From Vreelandella neptunia (GTDB taxonomy: Bacteria > Pseudomonadota > Gammaproteobacteria > Pseudomonadales > Halomonadaceae), in contig NZ_CP140255.1 in the NCBI RefSeq assembly GCF_034479615.1, positions 3,100,001 to 3,164,000 on the forward strand: DNA of 64,000 nucleotides, written 5' to 3'. Of the stretch, positions 44,267 through 52,992 are shown in pieces. The position numbers and the translations under genes were made by a program. The notes under the pieces are model-generated. The model did not search any database, was not told the DNA's origin, and worked only from the letters and a program-made list of their open reading frames with translations. Within the stretch, counting starts at the first letter, position 1; each line of letters begins with the position of its first letter.

Positions 44267-45586
44267 TTAAAAGCCCACTATCTTATCAGGCAGCCATGTA
44301 GCCATTGCTGGGAATAATGCCACCACCGCCAGTGTTAGCAATTGCACCGCGATAAATGGCAGGACACCTCTACACATTTGCCCATAGGTAATATCGCTGG
44401 GTGCAATCGACTTTAAATAGAAGATTGACGATGCCATAGGCGGAGTCAGGTAACTAGTTTGGATAGTTACCAACACTAGCGTGGCAAACCAAATAGGATC
44501 AATACCCAGCTGTTTGATGATAGGGGTGAATATTGGTACGCAGATTAAAACAATCGATGTCCAGTCAAGGACAAACCCCAGTAAGAAAGTGACGGCTAGA
44601 AAAAATAGGATGACACCTGTTGTACCACCACCCAAGCCACTAGCTATTGCGGACACCATCTCGCCGCCACCATTGACTGCGAAGATGCCAGTAAACATCG
44701 TGCCCCCAGCCACAATAAGCAGAATCATAGCTGTAATGCGCACCGTTAGTGATAGAGAATCAACCAATGAAGGCATGGTGATTCCACCATTGATGACAGC
44801 TAGGATCACTGCGCCAGCAACACCAACGGCAGCAGCTTCTGTGGGTGACGCGATACCACCCAACAGCGACCCAAGTACCGCAAACATTAATAGCAAAGGT
44901 GGCACTAAAGCTCTAAGCGTAATGCTGATTTTAATGCTAAGAGGTTTATCATCATTAACGGCCGTAGCGGCAGGGCCATCTTGAGGCCGCAACCAACAAC
45001 GCCCAATGATATAAAGAGCGAAAAGAGACAACATCAAGATGCCGGGAAAAATAATCGCTGCAAATAACGCGCCGATGGATAGTTGAGCAAGCGCCGCATA
45101 TACGACAACAATGACCGTAGGTGGAATAATCGTGCCTAAAGAGCCGCCTGCACAAATAGTCCCCGCAATCAGCGAATTGTTATAGCGGTAAGCTCGCATG
45201 GCAGGTATAGCCATTAATCCAATCATTATCTCTACCGCACCAACGACGCCAGAGGCCGCCGCAAATATGGCCGCCATGGCAATCGTGGTGAGTGCCAACC
45301 CGCCAGGTAATCGACCAATCCACATTTGAATAGCATCGAAGAGGTTTTTGGCTATACCCGATTTCTCAAGTATCGCGCCCATAAGCACAAAGAGTGGAAT
45401 TGAGGAGAGAACGTAATTAGATGAAGCGCTATAAATACTGCCGTAAAGTTGCTGAAAAATAATAGGCCCAAAGGCGAACCAGCCAGCCACTAATGAGACG
45501 GTAATCAGTGAGAAAGCAACAGGAATACCCATAAAGATTAATAAGAACAGTCCTGGGAACATCAGGGCAGCCGTCATGGTATCCAT
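44267..45586 (-). CDS. dctM: TRAP transporter large permease (DctM type)
   Basis: The 439-residue protein has about twelve helices and matches DctM: MFPGLFLLIFMGIPVAFSL, NYVLSSIPLFVLMGAILEKSGIAKNLFDA, AGGSLGTIIPPTVIVVVYA, and DWTSIVLICVPIFTPI. Its ATG directly follows the small-permease stop with no gap. With the neighbouring DctQ and DctP proteins it imports an organic acid with sodium. In this setting, hydroxyproline or a related betaine or imino acid is the likely cargo. Confidence 0.94.
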   Translation of the reverse strand: MDTMTAALMFPGLFLLIFMGIPVAFSLITVSLVAGWFAFGPIIFQQLYGSIYSASSNYVLSSIPLFVLMGAILEKSGIAKNLFDAIQMWIGRLPGGLALTTIAMAAIFAAASGVVGAVEIMIGLMAIPAMRAYRYNNSLIAGTICAGGSLGTIIPPTVIVVVYAALAQLSIGALFAAIIFPGILMLSLFALYIIGRCWLRPQDGPAATAVNDDKPLSIKISITLRALVPPLLLMFAVLGSLLGGIASPTEAAAVGVAGAVILAVINGGITMPSLVDSLSLTVRITAMILLIVAGGTMFTGIFAVNGGGEMVSAIASGLGGGTTGVILFFLAVTFLLGFVLDWTSIVLICVPIFTPIIKQLGIDPIWFATLVLVTIQTSYLTPPMASSIFYLKSIAPSDITYGQMCRGVLPFIAVQLLTLAVVALFPAMATWLPDKIVGF

Positions 45587-46099
45587 TTAGTTGGCCTTAT
45601 TATGATGGGTATTATCAATAAACGAACGCAGCCCAATCACCAGAACTTGTAGTGCAAGAAGCGTCAAGCCGAAGGCAATACAGGTGTAAAACGGCCACAT
45701 TTTAGGTGCCCATGTACTGACCATTTCAACTTCATTGGTTGTGAAGGCTGATAGCGATTTTTTCCAGCCAAACCAGGCGACAAGCGAAAGGGTGGGGAAT
45801 AACACAACGATATAAGCGATTCCCGTGATAATACGAGAAATACGTTTGGGCATAAGGCTGCTTAAAACATCCACTTTAACGTGGCCATCTACCTGCGCTG
45901 TCCAGGCGACACCGAGCATAAACGCAATGCCTGTGGCCATATACGAGATATCGAAAGCCCAGATGGTAGATGCATTAAAAACGTAGCGAGCGATTACTTC
46001 ATATAACATCGCCACCGCTAAGATAATGAGCGCCAACTTACTTAGCCAAGCCGATATTTTTGACAGCTGATCCACTAAATTAAAAAACATAATAGTCAT
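45587..46099 (-). CDS. dctQ: TRAP transporter small permease (DctQ type)
   Basis: This 170-residue, four-helix protein has DctQ features (LYEVIARYVFNASTIWAFDISYMATG, VDGHVKVDVL). A GTG at 46102 also opens the frame; ATG 46099 is used. No strong ribosome site is seen, so expression may depend on the upstream hairpin-bounded mRNA. Confidence 0.92.
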   Translation of the reverse strand: MTIMFFNLVDQLSKISAWLSKLALIILAVAMLYEVIARYVFNASTIWAFDISYMATGIAFMLGVAWTAQVDGHVKVDVLSSLMPKRISRIITGIAYIVVLFPTLSLVAWFGWKKSLSAFTTNEVEMVSTWAPKMWPFYTCIAFGLTLLALQVLVIGLRSFIDNTHHNKAN

Positions 46100-46137
46100 C
46101 ACTCATATCGGTACATTGATCATATGTATAACTCCCT

Positions 46138-46159
46138 GGGAAGGCGTAGGTGCCTTCCC
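46138..46159 (-). promoter_or_regulatory. Intercistronic hairpin after the TRAP binding-protein gene
   Basis: GGGAAGGC / GCCTTCCC with a six-base loop lies between dctP and dctQ. It has no T run, so it likely protects the dctP mRNA 3' end and gives excess binding protein, as in many binding-protein operons. Confidence 0.6.
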
Positions 46160-46173
46160 CTGGCAGGTTTATA

Positions 46174-47238
46174 TTAATCGGTGATGAGGTAGTCTTTCTG
46201 AGCATTCCAGCGCGCTTGATAGGCTTGGTAATTTTCTAAAATTTCTTCCATGGCTGGATTACCAGCATCACTCTCTGCCGCTGCCCGGGCAGCGATCCAA
46301 GCACGACCATTCTCCGATAGCTCTTCAACAAAGCCATCGTCCAAGCTGATCACTTCGTTTTTACCGGCACGGTAATCTTCCATGGCGATTAGGTCGTTAT
46401 GGTAGAAATTGCTAAGGCCTTCGTAGGTCGTCAATTTGGCAGCTGACTCAATAAGCTGCTTTAAATCGTCAGGCACTTGATCCCATGTATCCTGACGAAC
46501 AACGACTTCCCATAGAAATGTGGGTTGATGCACGCCGGGCACGATGATGTAACGGGCTGCTTCATGAAAACCTTCAGGATAATTGCTGGAAGGGGTTGCC
46601 CATTCAATGGCGTCAACGCCTTTACGTTGTAACAACGTATAGATATCACCGGGCGGCACAACGGTAGGCACCGCATTGTAGTACTCCCGCACAACTTCAG
46701 CCCACGGCCCGGAAGTACGGTACTTTAAGCCGTCCAGGTCATCAGGCCCGTTAATGGGCACGTTGGAGTGAGCAAATATTTCTGTAGAACCAATTCCCAC
46801 GATCAATGAATGCAGCCCTTCGCTAGCGCGAATTTCTTGCAGCGCTTCTTGGCCGCCCCCTTCGTAAATCCAGTTGATATACGGCTGTGGTCCCATGCCG
46901 CCTGGAAACCCAGCAAAAATTGCGTTGATAGGATTTTGATTAACTAAGTAACTAGGGGTGGAATGACCAGCCTCTACGGTGCCTTCTTTGACCGCATCAT
47001 AGACCTGCAGTGCAGGCACAATCACACCTGCGCCAAAAGGCCTGATATCAACTCTCCCTGCGGTAAGCATCTCTGCATTGTCAGCGAACCGCTGAAGAAA
47101 GTTTTCATAAAACGGTGAGCCTCCCGGTACTGAAGTGGGTACTCGCCACTCAACGTCGGCAGCATAAACGGGAGAAGAAAGCGCTATTGCTGCTATAACG
47201 CAAGAAAGCCACTGCTTTGTATTTAAATCTGTTTTCAT
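46174..47238 (-). CDS. dctP: TRAP transporter substrate-binding protein (DctP type)
   Basis: The 354-residue protein has a signal peptide (VIAAIALSSPVYA, cleaved near residue 26) and the DctP fold: EWRVPTSVPGGSPFYENFLQRFAD, DDLDGLKYRTSGPWAEVVREY and KGVDAIEWATPSSNYPEGFHEAARY. The ATG follows AAGGTGAG. The R-x-S/T-G ligand-binding region is present. It is the first gene of the dctPQM operon and is divergent from the hydroxyproline epimerase gene, which points to hydroxyproline-type substrates. Confidence 0.93.
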   Translation of the reverse strand: MKTDLNTKQWLSCVIAAIALSSPVYAADVEWRVPTSVPGGSPFYENFLQRFADNAEMLTAGRVDIRPFGAGVIVPALQVYDAVKEGTVEAGHSTPSYLVNQNPINAIFAGFPGGMGPQPYINWIYEGGGQEALQEIRASEGLHSLIVGIGSTEIFAHSNVPINGPDDLDGLKYRTSGPWAEVVREYYNAVPTVVPPGDIYTLLQRKGVDAIEWATPSSNYPEGFHEAARYIIVPGVHQPTFLWEVVVRQDTWDQVPDDLKQLIESAAKLTTYEGLSNFYHNDLIAMEDYRAGKNEVISLDDGFVEELSENGRAWIAARAAAESDAGNPAMEEILENYQAYQARWNAQKDYLITD

Positions 47239-47363
47239 AATCGCTCACCTTTCTAAGCATTAGTTTTTAGTTATATCTCCCTGAAAAAGGCTTATCGCGC
47301 CATCCAAAATGGGTAAGTCACGAACTCACTAAGTCCTGTGATTAGTTTCCGCCTCTTCTTTTG

Positions 47364-47376
47364 GTATAAGATATAC
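47364..47376. promoter_or_regulatory. Operator candidate upstream of dctP
   Basis: GTATA-AGA-TATAC is a perfect inverted repeat in the 400-bp gap between dctP and the epimerase gene. A near copy lies at 47553 and a weaker one before the GntR gene. The form is like FadR/FCD-type GntR operators. Confidence 0.55.
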
Positions 47377-47552
47377 AAAAATTCATTGCAAGAATTTATT
47401 GACATAAAAACTAAAATTTTACTTACAATTATTTAAATTCAATGACTTATTAGTGATAGAGGCGTTTATCGCCGATTTTTGCTCGACTACCCATCTAGCC
47501 GAGGCCATGCCACTGCCACCCAGTCTAGGCTTCACAACAAATTTTGAATATT

Positions 47553-47565
47553 GTATAAGATATAA
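47553..47565. promoter_or_regulatory. Operator candidate upstream of epimerase operon
   Basis: GTATAAGATATAA matches the site at 47364-47376 in 12 of 13 positions and lies 74 bp before the epimerase start. Apart from these two sites, the gap 47239-47638 is AT-rich non-coding DNA in which I see no gene. Confidence 0.5.
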
Positions 47566-47638
47566 AAAAACAGCGAATAGACGGGTAAGCTGCTATCTTC
47601 ACCATTAATCACCTATATCCAAAAACCGCAGGTGCCCC

Positions 47639-48574
47639 ATGAAACGCATACGTGTGATTGATTCCCATACGGCGGGTGAACCGACAAGGCTAGTCATGGA
47701 GGGGTTTCCCTTACTGCCTGGCACCACTATGGCGGAAAAGCGTGACGCTCTGCGCACATCCCATGATCAGTGGCGGCGCGCCTGCATGTTAGAGCCTCGC
47801 GGGCATGATGTGCTGGTGGGGGCGCTTTACTGTGCACCTGAATCGCCGGATGCGACCTGCGGGGTCATCTTCTTCAACAATACCGGGTATCTGGGCATGT
47901 GCGGCCACGGCACTATAGGGCTGGTGGCCTCCCTGCATCACCTGGGCTTGATATCATCTGGCGATCACAAAATCGACACGCCAGTTGGCCCGATCAGTGC
48001 AACCCTGCATGACGACGGCGCCGTTACCGTGCGCAATGTGCCCGCCTATCGCTATCGCCAGCAAGTGCCCTTGGAGGTACCAGGCTTCGGGCGGGTACAC
48101 GGCGATATTGCCTGGGGTGGCAACTGGTTTTTCCTGATTAGCGACCATGGTCAATCACTGACCCTCGACAACGTCGAAGTGCTGACTAACTTCACCTGGG
48201 CCGTTCGTCAGGCGCTGGAGGCTGCGGCCATTACCGGCGAAGACGGCGGCCTGATCGATCATATCGAGCTGTTTGCCGATGACGCCGTGGCTGATAGCCG
48301 TAATTTCGTGCTCTGCCCTGGCAAGGCGTATGACCGCTCCCCCTGTGGCACTGGCACCAGCGCCAAGCTGGCGTGCCTGGCGGCGGATGGCAAGCTGGCG
48401 CCCGGCGCAACCTGGGTGCAGGCAAGTATCTGTGACAGCCAGTTTGAGGGGTACTACGAATGGGAGGGTGATCGCATTCGCCCCTACATTAAGGGTCGCG
48501 CCTACCTGAGCGCCGACACCACCCTTTTGATTGATGAGCAAGACCCATTCGCCTGGGGAATCACTGCCTCGTAA
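47639..48574 (+). CDS. lhpA: 4-hydroxyproline 2-epimerase (proline racemase family)
   Basis: The 311-residue enzyme has both catalytic Cys residues of proline racemase-type epimerases: C88 in GMCGHGT and C236 in [12 protein letters not shown]. It also has [15 protein letters not shown] at the start and WGGNWFFLI. These features and the neighbours (deaminase, D-amino-acid dehydrogenase) indicate conversion of trans-4-hydroxy-L-proline to cis-4-hydroxy-D-proline in the cytoplasm. The divergent TRAP operon and upstream operator-like site suggest coordinated induction. Confidence 0.92.
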   Translation: MKRIRVIDSHTAGEPTRLVMEGFPLLPGTTMAEKRDALRTSHDQWRRACMLEPRGHDVLVGALYCAPESPDATCGVIFFNNTGYLGMCGHGTIGLVASLHHLGLISSGDHKIDTPVGPISATLHDDGAVTVRNVPAYRYRQQVPLEVPGFGRVHGDIAWGGNWFFLISDHGQSLTLDNVEVLTNFTWAVRQALEAAAITGEDGGLIDHIELFADDAVADSRNFVLCPGKAYDRSPCGTGTSAKLACLAADGKLAPGATWVQASICDSQFEGYYEWEGDRIRPYIKGRAYLSADTTLLIDEQDPFAWGITAS

Positions 48575-48653
48575 TCAATGACAACGCCTGCCCCACTTTC
48601 GAACCCAGCGCCAACTCCGTATAGCTGATAACACCAAACGAAAAGGAACAACG

Positions 48654-49592
48654 ATGAGCGATAACATTTTTACTGGCTGCATACCGGCGTTAATGACCCC
48701 TTGCAGCGCTGACCGCCAACCCGATTTCGATGCCCTGGTGGCTAAAGGCCGTGAACTGGTGGATCTGGGAATGAGCGGCGTGGTGTATTGCGGCTCAATG
48801 GGTGACTGGCCATTACTTAGCGAAGCGCAACGCCAGGAGGGTGTCGCGCGCTTGGTTGAGGCAGGCGTTCCCACCATTGTGGGTACCGGAGCCATCAACA
48901 CTCGTGAAGCCGTCTCCCATGCGGCTCACGCAGCCAAAGTTGGCGCTCAAGGGCTGATGGTGATTCCCCGGGTGCTTTCAAGAGGCACCTCGGCGGCTGC
49001 ACAGAAGTCACACTTTTCGGCCATTTTGGATGCGGCGCCCAAGCTACCTGCGGTGATTTATAACAGCCCCTATTACGGCTTCGCCACACGTGCCGACTTA
49101 TTCTTTGAACTACGCCACAAATACTCGAACCTGATTGGCTTCAAAGAGTTTGGCGGCGCCGATGACCTCCGCTATGCCGCGGAAAACATTACCTCTCAAG
49201 ACGAAGATGTCACTCTGATGGTCGGTGTCGATACCACTGTTTACCACGGCTTCGTCAATTGTGGTGCCACGGGTGCTATTACCGGGATTGGCAATGCGCT
49301 TCCCCGAGAGGTATTGCAGCTTGTCTCGCTCAGCCAACAGGCCGCCAAAGGGGACGTCAAAGCACGGCGTTTAGCCATGGAGCTAGAGGAAGCACTAGGT
49401 GTGCTCTCTTCTTTCGACGAAGGCGGCGATCTGGTTCTCTACTACAAGCACCTGATGGTGCTCAACGGCGATGCTGAATACGCCCTACACTTTAATGAAA
49501 CCGATGCGCTCAACGATTCGCAGCGTCATTATGTGGAGTCCCAGTACGCGCTGTTCCGCACTTGGTACGCGAGCTGGTCTGCCTCGCTATGA
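48654..49592 (+). CDS. lhpC: DapA-superfamily lyase, probable pyrroline-4-hydroxy-2-carboxylate deaminase
   Basis: The 312-residue TIM-barrel protein of the dihydrodipicolinate synthase family keeps the Schiff-base Lys (LIGFKEFGG) and the catalytic Tyr (VIYNSPYYGF). It sits between the epimerase and the D-amino-acid dehydrogenase. In hydroxyproline pathways a DapA-family enzyme deaminates delta-1-pyrroline-4-hydroxy-2-carboxylate to alpha-ketoglutarate semialdehyde, and that is the expected role. The ATG follows AAGGA. The stop overlaps a possible start of the next gene. Confidence 0.85.
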   Translation: MSDNIFTGCIPALMTPCSADRQPDFDALVAKGRELVDLGMSGVVYCGSMGDWPLLSEAQRQEGVARLVEAGVPTIVGTGAINTREAVSHAAHAAKVGAQGLMVIPRVLSRGTSAAAQKSHFSAILDAAPKLPAVIYNSPYYGFATRADLFFELRHKYSNLIGFKEFGGADDLRYAAENITSQDEDVTLMVGVDTTVYHGFVNCGATGAITGIGNALPREVLQLVSLSQQAAKGDVKARRLAMELEEALGVLSSFDEGGDLVLYYKHLMVLNGDAEYALHFNETDALNDSQRHYVESQYALFRTWYASWSASL

Positions 49593-49606
49593 AACCAGGA
49601 ATTGCC

Positions 49607-50911
49607 ATGGACGCACACCCACAGGCAACCAGCGATCCCAATGTGGAGGCTGATATCATCGTTATCGGTGCCGGTATCATTGGTACGGCTTGTGCCCTAT
49701 CGTTAAGTCAACAAGGGTGGCGCGTCGTGGTGCTGGATAGTCAGCCGCCCGGCATGGGTGCTTCCTATGGAAACGCCGGACATATGGCAACGGAGCAGGT
49801 ATTCCCCATTGCCGATGCCGCCATTGTGAAGCAACTTCCCAAAATGCTGCTGGATCCGATGGGGCCACTGCGGTTGGATTGGCGCTATGTGCCGAAGGCA
49901 CTACCCTGGTTCACTCGGCTACTCTGGAACCTGCGTCAAGCTCCTTATCAAGCCAGCGTCGCCGGTATTCGTGCGCTTAATGAGCAGAGTTTGGCCGCCT
50001 GGCAACGGCTACTCGACAGCATCGATGGCAGGCACTTACTCAAAGAAGAGGGCTCCTTCCTGGTATACGAAAAAGCCGACAATGCCGACGAGTTAGAGGC
50101 GCTGCGGGCACGTATGGTCGAGCAGCAAGTCGCGGTGGAACGTTGGTCAGGCGATGCCATTCGCGACGTTGCCCCTCAGTTGTCGGATAACATTCAAGGG
50201 GGCCTATTTTTCCCAGGCACCGCCCATGTCATCAATACTTGGCAAGTGGTTAACTCTCTGGTTCAGGCCGCCAAAGCGAACGGCGTACAGTTCCGGCAGA
50301 CAACCGTAGCGTCAGGGAGTGTGAATGGTCACTGCGTTAGCTTGCAGACGGATAGCTCAACTACCCTGACAGCCTCCAAAGTGCTGATCGCCTGCGGGGC
50401 TCACTCGGCCAAACTTACCTCTGCGCTGACGGGCACCAGTATTCCGCTGGATACTGAGCGGGGCTACCATCTAATGCTTCCCCATGAGCGGGAACGGCTA
50501 CCGGTAGCGATTACGTCATTGGAGCGCCGCTTTATCATGACACCAATGGAAGAGGGGTTACGCTTGGCAGGTACCGTTGAATTTGCGGGCCTTCAGCGGC
50601 CAGCCAATATGCAGCGTGCCTGGCAGCTACATAAACTCAGCCAGGGGTTATTTAGAAGTGAGCTGGATATTACTGACGCCAAACCCTGGATGGGCTTTCG
50701 CCCTTCCCTACCCGACTCTTTGCCGATTATTGACAGTGTCCAAGGCGGTAGAGTCTTGCTGGCCTTCGGGCACCACCACCTTGGCCTGACGCAAGCGGCA
50801 CTGACAGCAGAAATCATCGCCAATCTAGCGACACAAGGAGAACGTCACCCTAGCGCAGCCAATCATGCCGTGGCCGACTTATCACCTTATCGAATAAGCC
50901 GATTTACCTGA
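49607..50911 (+). CDS. FAD-dependent D-amino acid dehydrogenase, probable D-hydroxyproline dehydrogenase
   Basis: The 434-residue flavoprotein of the DAO/DadA family has DIIVIGAGIIGTACALSL (FAD dinucleotide fold), GASYGNAGHMA, RGYHLMLPH and WMGFRPSLPDSLPIIDSV near the C-terminus, with GHHHLGLTQA. It should oxidise cis-4-hydroxy-D-proline to the pyrroline acid and pass electrons to the quinone pool. The frame also opens at ATG 49589 (ATGA overlap with the previous stop), but ATG 49607 has AGGA six bases before it and is preferred. It is a single-subunit type, unlike the multi-subunit LhpBEF enzymes of Pseudomonas. Confidence 0.87.
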   Translation: MDAHPQATSDPNVEADIIVIGAGIIGTACALSLSQQGWRVVVLDSQPPGMGASYGNAGHMATEQVFPIADAAIVKQLPKMLLDPMGPLRLDWRYVPKALPWFTRLLWNLRQAPYQASVAGIRALNEQSLAAWQRLLDSIDGRHLLKEEGSFLVYEKADNADELEALRARMVEQQVAVERWSGDAIRDVAPQLSDNIQGGLFFPGTAHVINTWQVVNSLVQAAKANGVQFRQTTVASGSVNGHCVSLQTDSSTTLTASKVLIACGAHSAKLTSALTGTSIPLDTERGYHLMLPHERERLPVAITSLERRFIMTPMEEGLRLAGTVEFAGLQRPANMQRAWQLHKLSQGLFRSELDITDAKPWMGFRPSLPDSLPIIDSVQGGRVLLAFGHHHLGLTQAALTAEIIANLATQGERHPSAANHAVADLSPYRISRFT

Positions 50912-51040
50912 TTGGAAACCGAACGCAGGCATTGCTAAAAACGTCAGTATTTATCTAGGTCCTGTTGATGTTTCACCCGTGGCCGCGCTGGAGCCCAACG
51001 CCTTTTTGACGCAAAAAATAAATTGCATAATTCTGGGTTG

Positions 51041-51060
51041 GTATACAGTATCTGGTATAT
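51041..51060. promoter_or_regulatory. Operator candidate upstream of GntR gene
   Basis: GTATA-CAG-TATCT followed by a further GTATA half-site resembles the two sites at 47364 and 47553 and lies 45 bp before the GntR start. It may mediate autoregulation. Confidence 0.4.
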
Positions 51061-51097
51061 TCCTCTCAACTACGGACTCTCATCGTTGCCACTTATC

Positions 51098-51763
51098 ATG
51101 TTTAACGCACCTAATCTTGGCATTACGCCCTCGGCATCTGAGGTGATCGTAAAACACCTGCGCGAAGCCATTATTGCCGGCCAGCTCGAAGAGGGTGAGC
51201 CAATACGCCAGGATGATATTGCCAATAAATTCAATGTTAGCAAAATCCCTGTACGGGAAGCTCTGAAGCGTCTGGAAGCAGAGGGTTTGGTGCTTTTTCA
51301 GCGCAACAAGGGCGCCGTTGTGACGAAGATCTCTGAACCCGAGCTCGCCCAGATGTTTGAAGTTCGCGTCCTGCTCGAGGTAGAAGCTATTCGTCTGGCA
51401 GTCCCCAATATGAGCCAAACCACCTTCGACAATGCTGAGCGCATTTGCGACGAGTTCAATAATGAGGACAATGTGGGCCGCTGGGCCGCACTGAACTGGG
51501 AGTTCCATGCCTGCCTCTACGAGCCTGCACAACGCCCCTTCATGATGAGCCTGATACGCTCTATCCACGATAAGGTGGAGCGCTATCTCCGCTTACAGTT
51601 GAGCTTGTCCAAGGGCAAGGCACGCGCCGACAAAGAGCACCGCGCTATTATTGCCGCTTGCCGCAAAGGCGACGCCGACGAAGCAGCTGCACTGGTTGAA
51701 CGCCATATTATTGGTGTGTGTCGAACACTCTACGACCATCTACCTAATCGGCTTGCTGAGTAG
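51098..51763 (+). CDS. GntR family regulator, FadR/FCD subfamily
   Basis: The 221-residue protein has an N-terminal winged helix (IRQDDIANKFNVSKIPVREALKRLEAEGLV) and a helical FCD effector domain (EVRVLLEVEAIRLAVPN, NWEFHACLYEPAQRPFMMSLI, EHRAIIAACRKGD) with the expected metal-binding His and Asp/Asn residues. The frame extends to 51023, but the upstream part contains the operator-like site and is not family-like, so ATG 51098 is used; it lacks a clear ribosome site. It lies between the two halves of the hydroxyproline island and is the likely regulator of both. Confidence 0.88.
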   Translation: MFNAPNLGITPSASEVIVKHLREAIIAGQLEEGEPIRQDDIANKFNVSKIPVREALKRLEAEGLVLFQRNKGAVVTKISEPELAQMFEVRVLLEVEAIRLAVPNMSQTTFDNAERICDEFNNEDNVGRWAALNWEFHACLYEPAQRPFMMSLIRSIHDKVERYLRLQLSLSKGKARADKEHRAIIAACRKGDADEAAALVERHIIGVCRTLYDHLPNRLAE

Positions 51764-52109
51764 CCACTGACTTCTCAGAAAAGATTTAGATCACTAAACC
51801 TTGCCCTCTTTATTCTCCGGGTAGCGGTGTTCGAATCGCTACCCAACTTCCCAGTATCTGTTGTTTGATTCTTGCGTGATCTGTTTCAACGCTGAGGCTC
51901 CAAAGCGCTGATAGAGCGGTTTTTACCTGCACTCTTATTAACATTCCAGCTCGCACCGCCATTCAATTATTTTATTTAAACCAATTAAAACAATATCTTA
52001 AATTTAAATTTCAATTAACACACTCAAAACTTGCAAATCGTATCCGAAATAATAAATACTAAGTTTGCTGTCTCTAGCAGCCAAGCAAAGCCCACCTAGG
52101 AGGTCAAAA
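51764..52109. other. Intergenic region with hairpin and AT-rich promoter DNA
   Basis: The 346-bp gap holds one perfect hairpin, GGGTAGCG / CGCTACCC (51819-51826 and 51837-51844, ten-base loop), without a T run. A very AT-rich stretch (about 51960-52060) is probably the promoter of the ABC transporter operon. A strong AGGAGG (52098-52103) precedes the next gene. No gene is seen. Confidence 0.6.
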
Positions 52110-52922
52110 ATGATAAACAAGACCGCTCCATTAGCGCTTTCCGCTATCTTGAGTGTATCCGTCATCGGTCAGGCACAGGCTGACAAGCTCGATGAAATAA
52201 TTAGCTCAGGCACCCTACGTTGTGCCGTCACCCTCGATTTTCCCCCCATGGGGTTTCGCGACGATAACAACCAACCTGTCGGTTTCGATGTTGACTACTG
52301 TAATGACTTGGCCAATGTCCTCGAAGTCGATGCTGAAATCGTTGAAACACCTTTCCCCGATCGTATTCCTGCGCTGGTTTCTGGCCGCGCCGACGTTATC
52401 GTCGCCTCCACCTCTGACACCCTGGGGCGTGCCAAAACCGTTGGCATGACCATCCCCTACTTCGCCTTTCAGATGGTCGTTCTGACCCGTGAAGACACTG
52501 GTATCGAGCAGTACGATGATCTGCAGGGTCGTCCTGTCGGCAATACCAGTGGCACTTACGAAGCAATGGCGCTGGAAGAAGATGTAGATGAGTGGGGTGA
52601 CGGCAGTTTCCGCGCTTATCAAACTCAGAACGACACCATTCTGGCCGTCGCCCAAGGGCACATTGATGCGACCGTTGTCACTAACACAGTCGCCTCCTCG
52701 ACTCTCGAATCCGGCAAATATGAGGGGCTAAAAATTGCCGGCGAAGCACCCTATGTTATTGATTACGTTTCCCTGGCAGCTAACCGCACCGAGTATGGCC
52801 TTCTGAATTACCTAAATTTATTCGTGAACCAGCAGGTGCGCACCGGACGTTATGCGGAACTCTACGACAAATGGGTAGGCGGTGAGCCAGTCGATCTGAC
52901 CGTACCCAACGTTTATTACTAA
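52110..52922 (+). CDS. Polar amino acid ABC transporter, periplasmic binding protein
   Basis: The 270-residue SBP_bac_3-type protein has a signal peptide (ILSVSVIGQAQA, cleaved near residue 25) and LDEIISSGTLRCAVTLDFPPMGFRD, NQPVGFDVDYCNDLANVL, and GRADVIVASTSDTLGRAKTVGMTIPYF. AGGAGG six bases before ATG 52110 fixes the start; an upstream ATG at 52065 is not needed. It begins an operon that also encodes the fused aconitase X, two permeases, the ATPase and the racemase-family protein. The probable ligand is hydroxyproline, perhaps 3-hydroxyproline. Confidence 0.92.
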   Translation: MINKTAPLALSAILSVSVIGQAQADKLDEIISSGTLRCAVTLDFPPMGFRDDNNQPVGFDVDYCNDLANVLEVDAEIVETPFPDRIPALVSGRADVIVASTSDTLGRAKTVGMTIPYFAFQMVVLTREDTGIEQYDDLQGRPVGNTSGTYEAMALEEDVDEWGDGSFRAYQTQNDTILAVAQGHIDATVVTNTVASSTLESGKYEGLKIAGEAPYVIDYVSLAANRTEYGLLNYLNLFVNQQVRTGRYAELYDKWVGGEPVDLTVPNVYY

Positions 52923-52992
52923 TCGCTGAATAATAACAATGTATCGCGCGCCGCTCTGGTGGCGCGTTCTTCCCAACGAAAGAGATGACACT

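Noticed and set aside
51023..51097. N-terminal extension of the GntR gene
   Set aside because: It is hydrophobic, unlike GntR starts, and overlaps the probable operator.
51819..51844. GGGTAGCG-loop-CGCTACCC with TTCGAAT in the loop, resembling a tRNA T-arm or an attachment site
   Set aside because: No acceptor, D or anticodon arm can be drawn around it, and no integrase gene or second copy is present.
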